Assembly (NCBI GenBank): GCA_937944445.1
Contig: CALDYP010000024.1
Span: forward strand, 21,080 to 85,079
Length of the DNA: 64,000 bases
Origin: an uncultured Anaerolineae bacterium
GTDB taxonomy: Bacteria > Chloroflexota > Anaerolineae > Aggregatilineales > Phototrophicaceae
Direction of reading: 5' to 3'
Shown: in pieces, positions 59,812 to 64,000 of the stretch
How positions within the stretch are numbered: the stretch's first letter is position 1
Layout of the letters: the number at the start of each line of letters is the position of its first letter
Made by a program: the position numbers and the translations under genes
Notes under the pieces: model-generated
What the model was told of the DNA's origin: nothing
Database searches by the model: none
The model's input: the letters and a program-made list of their open reading frames with translations, nothing else

Positions 59812-60191
59812 ACAGTTTCCCCTATCAGCCACGGCAGGGCGGCATCAGCTTCATATGACAAGAACACGCGGAAGCGATCTTGCTTGCGCCCGATGATCGT
59901 ACACACCACCCGAACCGATTTCACCACGGGCAGGTCATACTCGATTACGGCAACGTGGATGGGTGGGCGCTGTGGGATGCGCCGTTCGATCGTGCGGATC
60001 ACGGCGAGCACCTCAAACACGCTGACTTCCTCGCCTTTGTGGCGCATGTCGGCCAGCACAAAGAGCGTATCGCCAGCCTGCTCGATGATCTGCGCTACGT
60101 GCTCCATGAACGCGGCGAACGTTGTTTCCCCGTTGGGGGTAAAACGAAAACAGTGCACCCCGCGCTCTACTGTGTACTCATAAGCGTTCAA
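59808..60191 (-). CDS. Unrecognised small protein, possibly STAS/SpoIIAA-like
   Basis: 127 residues: a beta-hairpin (YEYTVERGVHCFRFTPNGETTFAAFMEHVAQIIE), a strand FVLADMRH, a helix and IHVAVIEYDLPVVKSVRVVCTII. The order and size are like SpoIIAA-type domains, as in the protein at 28143, though the two share only pattern. It lies just after a PAS histidine kinase and before the glycosyltransferase, overlapping the latter by 4 bp. It could be a signalling partner of the kinase; inference from order. Confidence 0.75.
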   Translation of the reverse strand: MNAYEYTVERGVHCFRFTPNGETTFAAFMEHVAQIIEQAGDTLFVLADMRHKGEEVSVFEVLAVIRTIERRIPQRPPIHVAVIEYDLPVVKSVRVVCTIIGRKQDRFRVFLSYEADAALPWLIGETV

Positions 60192-60224
60192 TCAAGAGCT
60201 TCCTTAGTTGGCGTTCTGATGATT

Positions 60225-61673
60225 CTATTGAGGGGGGAGAGCGCAAGGCAAGATGAAGCGAAACTCGCTGCCGACGCCGACTTCTGACACGACGTCGACT
60301 TCACCGCCCAGTTTGTCGAGGATGCGCTTGACGATCGACAGCCCCAACCCGTGGCCTTCCGCGCGCGATTTTTCAAGGCGCTCAAACGGGATGAACAGCC
60401 GGTCGAGCTTGTCGCGCGATAGGCCGCGCCCATTGTCGCGCACGAAGAAGCGCACCCGCCCATCACCGGTCATCTCCCCGCCCACTACCACGTGAGGGGG
60501 CGTGCCGCCGTACTTCATCGCGTTGCTGAGGTAGTTGATCCACACCTGTTCTACCCACGGCGCATAGCCCAACGCCACCGGAATCTCGTGCTCGTTGGCA
60601 ATTTCGACGACTGCGCTGTACTGGTTGATCATGAAGCGCAGCCGCGTAAACGCCTCGCGCAGGAGGCGCGGCGTGTCGATTGGCTCCAGTTTGATCTCGC
60701 TGCGGCGCATCTGCGCCAGCAGCATCAGTTCATCGATGATGCTCACCATCTTGGTAGCCGTGTGCCCGATGATCTGCAGCGACTCTTTGACCTGTTCGAC
60801 CTCCATCCCTTCATAGTCAGACTCTAACAGGTTCGAAAAGCCGACTAGCACCGAGAGGGGGTTTTTGAGGTCGTGGGCGACGGTGTGGGCGAAGGCGTCC
60901 AGTTCGGCGTTGCTCTCGCGCAGGGCTTCTTCGGCCTCTTTGCGCGCGGTGATGTCGGTGAAGATGCTGAACGTGCCTTGAAAGCGTCCCTCGCGATCTT
61001 GAACCGGCGCGGCGCTCACCAGCGCGTACCACTCGCTGCCGTCGCGCCGCATCAGCTTCGTCTCGTAGATGCTGCTCTCCCCTGTGCGGCGCAACTGCCC
61101 CTGATGCCGCATCATCCCACGGCTGGAGGGGTGCAAGATCAGCAGGATATTGTTGGCGAGCAGCTCTTCGCGGCTGTAGCCGACTAGCTCGCAGAACTTG
61201 TCGTTGACGAACACGAATTGATCGTTAGGGCTTTGGACGCAAATGCCCTGCGGCACGATGTCGATCAAGCGATTGAAGCGCGATTCCCCCCCACGCAGCG
61301 ACGTTTCGATCTGCATCGTCACGGTGACATCGGTCACGGTGGTGTAGAGCAGGCGACGGCCATCCCATTCCACCGGCACGAACTCGATCTCTACATCGCG
61401 CAGGCTGTTGTCAGCAAGGCGATGCTTAAACACGCCGCCTGAGGACGTTTGTTGCAAGGCAGCCACCATCGCGCTGCGCATCACCTCCGGCGGCTGGGAG
61501 CTGAGCTGAGACACGTCCATCGCGCGCATCTGCTCGAGATGATAGCCGTAGTAAGCGCAGGCAGCCGCGTTGGCGTCGACGATCTCGCCCGTGCGTGGGT
61601 TTAACAGCATTGCAACTGAGCGGTTGCTGTCGAATAAGACGCGATAGAGTGCTTCGTTGCCTGTCATGATCAT
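60225..61673 (-). CDS. PAS-PAS sensor histidine kinase
   Basis: 482 residues. Two PAS domains (about 10-120 and 130-255; AMLLNPRTGEIVDANAAACAYYGY and FVFVNDKFCELVGYSREEL with a PAC segment FQGTFSIFTDITARKEAEE), then HisKA with His267 (VAHDLKNPLSVLVGFSNLL), N-box WINYLSNAMKYGG, G1 VRDNGRGLSRDKL and G2 EGHGLGLSIVKRIL. No transmembrane helix is present, so it senses an internal cue such as redox state or light through the PAS domains. The start at 61673 has AAGG 9 nt before it; the longer frame has no support. A cognate regulator is not adjacent. The small STAS-like gene follows 33 bp later. Confidence 0.93.
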   Translation of the reverse strand: MIMTGNEALYRVLFDSNRSVAMLLNPRTGEIVDANAAACAYYGYHLEQMRAMDVSQLSSQPPEVMRSAMVAALQQTSSGGVFKHRLADNSLRDVEIEFVPVEWDGRRLLYTTVTDVTVTMQIETSLRGGESRFNRLIDIVPQGICVQSPNDQFVFVNDKFCELVGYSREELLANNILLILHPSSRGMMRHQGQLRRTGESSIYETKLMRRDGSEWYALVSAAPVQDREGRFQGTFSIFTDITARKEAEEALRESNAELDAFAHTVAHDLKNPLSVLVGFSNLLESDYEGMEVEQVKESLQIIGHTATKMVSIIDELMLLAQMRRSEIKLEPIDTPRLLREAFTRLRFMINQYSAVVEIANEHEIPVALGYAPWVEQVWINYLSNAMKYGGTPPHVVVGGEMTGDGRVRFFVRDNGRGLSRDKLDRLFIPFERLEKSRAEGHGLGLSIVKRILDKLGGEVDVVSEVGVGSEFRFILPCALPPQ

Positions 61674-61824
61674 GACTCTGAACCTTAGCCAGCAGTCTTG
61701 TGGCACACGCGAGTTGTATGAATCATGTAACGAATTGTAGCGCAAAATCCGCAGAATGGGGGGAAACTGTGTAGAATAGGGCAGGCAAGCCAATCATAGG
61801 TGAGAACACAGGGGGACGAGAGCG

Positions 61825-62622
61825 ATGAGACGATGGCTTGGGTTGGCAGCACTGGCAGTCATGATGGTTGCTGCGGGGTGCGGCGGCGATGCGCCCCCTG
61901 CGGCGGGTCTGTCAGATGCGCCCGCCAGCGTTAGTTGGAATCGTGACCCGTTGGCGGTGGTGTTCCGCGCGCACGTCACAGGGGGCAATCCGCCTGCCTA
62001 CGTGCTCGACAACATCATCCCAGAGTGCACCCTTTACGGCGATGGCCGCGTCGTGTTCGTGCGCAGCAACCCACGCACCGGCGACTATGAGATCCTGTTT
62101 GACCTTGTGAACGACCGCGCCATTGAAGAATTCGTCTACGACCTAGTGGTGGAGTTCCGCATCTACACCTACGATGCCGGGCTGTCGCGCCAAGCCCCTG
62201 CTGCCGAGCAGCCCGTGTATGAGCAGATCGTGCTCAACGTCAACAACACCAACCACGTAACGGACTTCTTCGCTGATTGGCCGGGTTCGTATTTCTCCGA
62301 CGTGGTCAAACGCTGCCAGCAGTTGGCTGCCGCGCCGCGCTTGTTCCGCCCTGTGGGGGTGTGGATCGCTGCGCAACAAGTGTCGCTTGACCTCATGCGC
62401 CCTTACCAGATCTGGGACCCGTCAGTCACTGGGTTCAGTTTGGAAGCTTTGGCGTTCGAGGGCGGCAAGCGCTGGGTTGAAGGGAACTTAGCGGAATTTT
62501 TGTGGCAGCAGGTGATTGTGTCGCCCATCCCGGCGTGGTTTGTCGAGGGGAATTTGTCGTTTGCCTTGTCGGTGCAGGCCCCGGGCATCACGTTGAACGC
62601 GCCCGCCGCCCCCGCCCAGTGA
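61825..62622 (+). CDS. Predicted lipoprotein of unknown function
   Basis: 265 residues. Residues 1-18 form a lipoprotein signal peptide ending MVAAGC (lipobox AAGC), then GGDAPPAAG as spacer. The mature part is beta-rich (VLDNIIPECTLYGDGRVVFVRSNPRTGDYEILFDLVNDRAIEEFVYDLVVEFRIYTYDAG) with a later helical-beta section. No family is recognised. It lies divergent from the PAS kinase gene and is followed 55 bp later by the DUF3095 gene in the same direction, so they may be co-transcribed. Confidence 0.85.
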   Translation: MRRWLGLAALAVMMVAAGCGGDAPPAAGLSDAPASVSWNRDPLAVVFRAHVTGGNPPAYVLDNIIPECTLYGDGRVVFVRSNPRTGDYEILFDLVNDRAIEEFVYDLVVEFRIYTYDAGLSRQAPAAEQPVYEQIVLNVNNTNHVTDFFADWPGSYFSDVVKRCQQLAAAPRLFRPVGVWIAAQQVSLDLMRPYQIWDPSVTGFSLEALAFEGGKRWVEGNLAEFLWQQVIVSPIPAWFVEGNLSFALSVQAPGITLNAPAAPAQ

Positions 62623-62677
62623 TTCATCTGTCGCTCATGCTGTCGCCATACAGTGATAGAGTGAAAACAGCCGTGAG

Positions 62678-63850
62678 ATGAACATGGACACGACGCGCTT
62701 TTACGACGAACTGCCCAGCGTTGATCGACTCGTTGACATCGTAGACGACAGCATCTACCACGACGTGCCGAATGACTGGCTGATCGCCATTACGGACGTG
62801 CGCGGCTCGACAAAGGCGATTGAGGCCGGCCGCTACAAAGAGGTCAACGGCTTGGCCGCCGCCAGCATCACGGCGCTGCTCAACGCTGTGCCGCAGGGGG
62901 TGGAAATCCCGTTCGTGTTCGGCGGGGATGGCGCGACGATCGTCTTCCCGGCGATGATGCGCGCGGCCGCTGTGGACGCGCTGATCGCCACGCAGCGCCT
63001 CGCGCGCGAACAGTTCGACCTTGACCTGCGCATCGGGGTTGTGCCCGTGGCCGACGTGCGCGCGGCAGGCTACAACGTGCGTGTGGCGCGGCTGCGCTTC
63101 TCTGAGAACTTCAGCCAAGCGATCTTCACGGGCGGCGGGCTGAGCTACGCTGACCAGATGATCAAAGACCCCGCCGTGCAGGATCGCTACCTCATCCAAG
63201 ATGACGGCCAGCCGCATGAGGCCGACTTCAGCGGGTATGAATGCCGCTGGAGCGAGATGCCCAGCGCTTCAGAAGAGACCGTGAGCTTGATCGTCATGGT
63301 GACAGGGCCAGAGCGCTCCCTGAGCAACCAGATTTACCGCGACGTCATCTTGACGATTGAATCGATCTACGGCGACAGCCTCAAACGCAACCCGATCAAC
63401 GTCGAGCGCATGACCCCGGCGCGCAATCTCTGGCTGTTCAGCGTCGAGACGCGCATCCGCCAGCGCACGAGCAGCCTGTGGGCGCGGCTCAAACTCATGG
63501 CTTGGACGTGGGGCGGCTATTTCCTGTGGAGCTACAAAGACAAAATCTGGGAGCCGTACAAGCAAGTCGTCGTCAACAGCACCGACCGCGAGAAGTTCGA
63601 CGACGTGCTGCGGATGATCATGGCGGGCACGCCCCTTCAACGCGAGCTGCTCACCAAGTTCTTGGAGAAGCGCCGCCTCGCCGGCGAGCTGGTCTACGGT
63701 GTGCACGTCTCATCCCACAGTTTGATGACCTGCCTCGTGTTCGACCGTTTCGGGCGGCAGGTACACTTCATCGACGGCAGCGGCGGCGGCTATGCGCTAG
63801 CGGCGCGCCAGATGAAAGCTCAACTGGCTCAGAAAGCGGTGAACGCCTAG
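62678..63850 (+). CDS. DUF3095-family protein (adenylate-cyclase-like fold)
   Basis: 390 residues. LIAITDVRGSTKAIEAGRYKEVNGLAAASI and FVFGGDGATIVFPAMMRAAAVDALIATQRLAREQFDLDLRIGVVPVADVRAAGYNV are the DUF3095 signature. The ITDVRGST and FGGDGA segments resemble the two metal-binding elements of class III nucleotidyl cyclases, so this part may have that fold. About residues 200-390 are a second, less conserved domain. Activity is unproven for the family. It follows a lipoprotein gene. Confidence 0.9.
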   Translation: MNMDTTRFYDELPSVDRLVDIVDDSIYHDVPNDWLIAITDVRGSTKAIEAGRYKEVNGLAAASITALLNAVPQGVEIPFVFGGDGATIVFPAMMRAAAVDALIATQRLAREQFDLDLRIGVVPVADVRAAGYNVRVARLRFSENFSQAIFTGGGLSYADQMIKDPAVQDRYLIQDDGQPHEADFSGYECRWSEMPSASEETVSLIVMVTGPERSLSNQIYRDVILTIESIYGDSLKRNPINVERMTPARNLWLFSVETRIRQRTSSLWARLKLMAWTWGGYFLWSYKDKIWEPYKQVVVNSTDREKFDDVLRMIMAGTPLQRELLTKFLEKRRLAGELVYGVHVSSHSLMTCLVFDRFGRQVHFIDGSGGGYALAARQMKAQLAQKAVNA

Positions 63851-63974
63851 CACGCCCACAACGGACAACACCTGCCCCATCCGCGGGTATCTCTCGTCAG
63901 ACTTTCGTTATAGAGCTTGCCTAGACTTGATGGTATGCTTAGAGGCAAATGAACCATCGGGAGACCCTGCAATC

Positions 63975-64000
63975 ATGGAAGCACCCAAGAACACGCCGTC
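63975..64000 (+). CDS. First codons of a gene cut by the window end
   Basis: An ATG at 63975 opens MEAPKNTP and continues past the edge. GGGAGA lies about 10 nt upstream. Nothing can be said about its product. The 124-bp spacer before it (63851-63974) shows no hairpin or other gene. Confidence 0.45.

Noticed and set aside
1..64000. Prophage, integrative element or biosynthetic gene cluster
   Set aside because: No integrase, capsid, terminase, transposase, NRPS/PKS or terpene gene was recognised, and no large composition break stands out.

Overview
The window looks like a chromosomal segment of a high-G+C, aerobic, non-phage bacterium, most plausibly a member of the Chloroflexota (Anaerolineae-like). 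This rests on gene content and style rather than any marker gene: sensor-kinase-type membrane modules ending in the LWDIDLVINRSLVYG / RWVDRRVYG signatures, TolB-like propeller proteins, Pro/Thr linkers in surface proteins, a cytochrome c oxidase cluster with two subunit III-like genes, and PspA. No rRNA, tRNA, CRISPR array, phage gene or transposase was recognised. Intergenic spaces carry families of short palindromic repeats.

Layout. 1-5.2 kb: the tail of a coiled-coil protein, a YqiA-like hydrolase, a HEAT protein, an ABC ATPase without a permease, SixA and an anchored propeller protein. 5.2-8.6 kb: a pteridine-reductase-like SDR whose catalytic Tyr is His, then a cytochrome c oxidase cluster (III-like, unknown membrane protein, III, IV) lacking subunits I and II. 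8.6-13.1 kb: a sulfur-handling operon (anchored rhodanese, soluble rhodanese, CstB-like persulfide dioxygenase-rhodanese, TauE exporter) divergent from a LysR regulator, with a perfect palindrome in the shared promoter. 13.1-25.5 kb: secreted propeller, SRPBCC and CRTAC1 proteins, then a minus-strand series: asparagine synthase, a giant TPR protein of about 1332 residues, an unknown protein and a MoxR ATPase. 25.7-31.8 kb: an Orn/Lys/Arg decarboxylase-type PLP enzyme, a SET-domain protein with a post-SET zinc motif, a secreted protein under a near-consensus promoter, and an esterase-fold protein with Asp at the nucleophile position.

32.2-35.2 kb: a plus-strand operon of Gfo/Idh/MocA oxidoreductase, aminotransferase and SDR. 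35.3-41.1 kb: a propeller protein, a coiled-coil membrane protein and PspA (a possible envelope-stress group), a response regulator-histidine kinase hybrid and an astacin-type protease. 41.2-49.4 kb: a HEAT/membrane protein, an operon of HExxH metalloprotease, unknown protein and phospholipase D-like protein, a repeat-rich spacer, a YbjN protein with an acidic tail, a membrane protein gene interrupted by an in-frame amber codon, and a CDF-like transporter. 49.5-52.4 kb: lutABC for lactate oxidation with a palindromic operator candidate. 52.4-64 kb: SbcD (no SbcC here), an unknown protein, DedA, a degenerate metallo-beta-lactamase-fold protein, a membrane-sensor/Ser-Thr kinase fusion, a glycosyltransferase, a PAS histidine kinase, a lipoprotein, a DUF3095 protein and the first codons of another gene.

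Physiologically the recognisable genes describe an oxygen-respiring heterotroph that oxidises lactate, detoxifies persulfide or sulfide, and invests heavily in surface proteins and signalling. Start codons were re-chosen in many places from Shine-Dalgarno position; these choices are given per gene.
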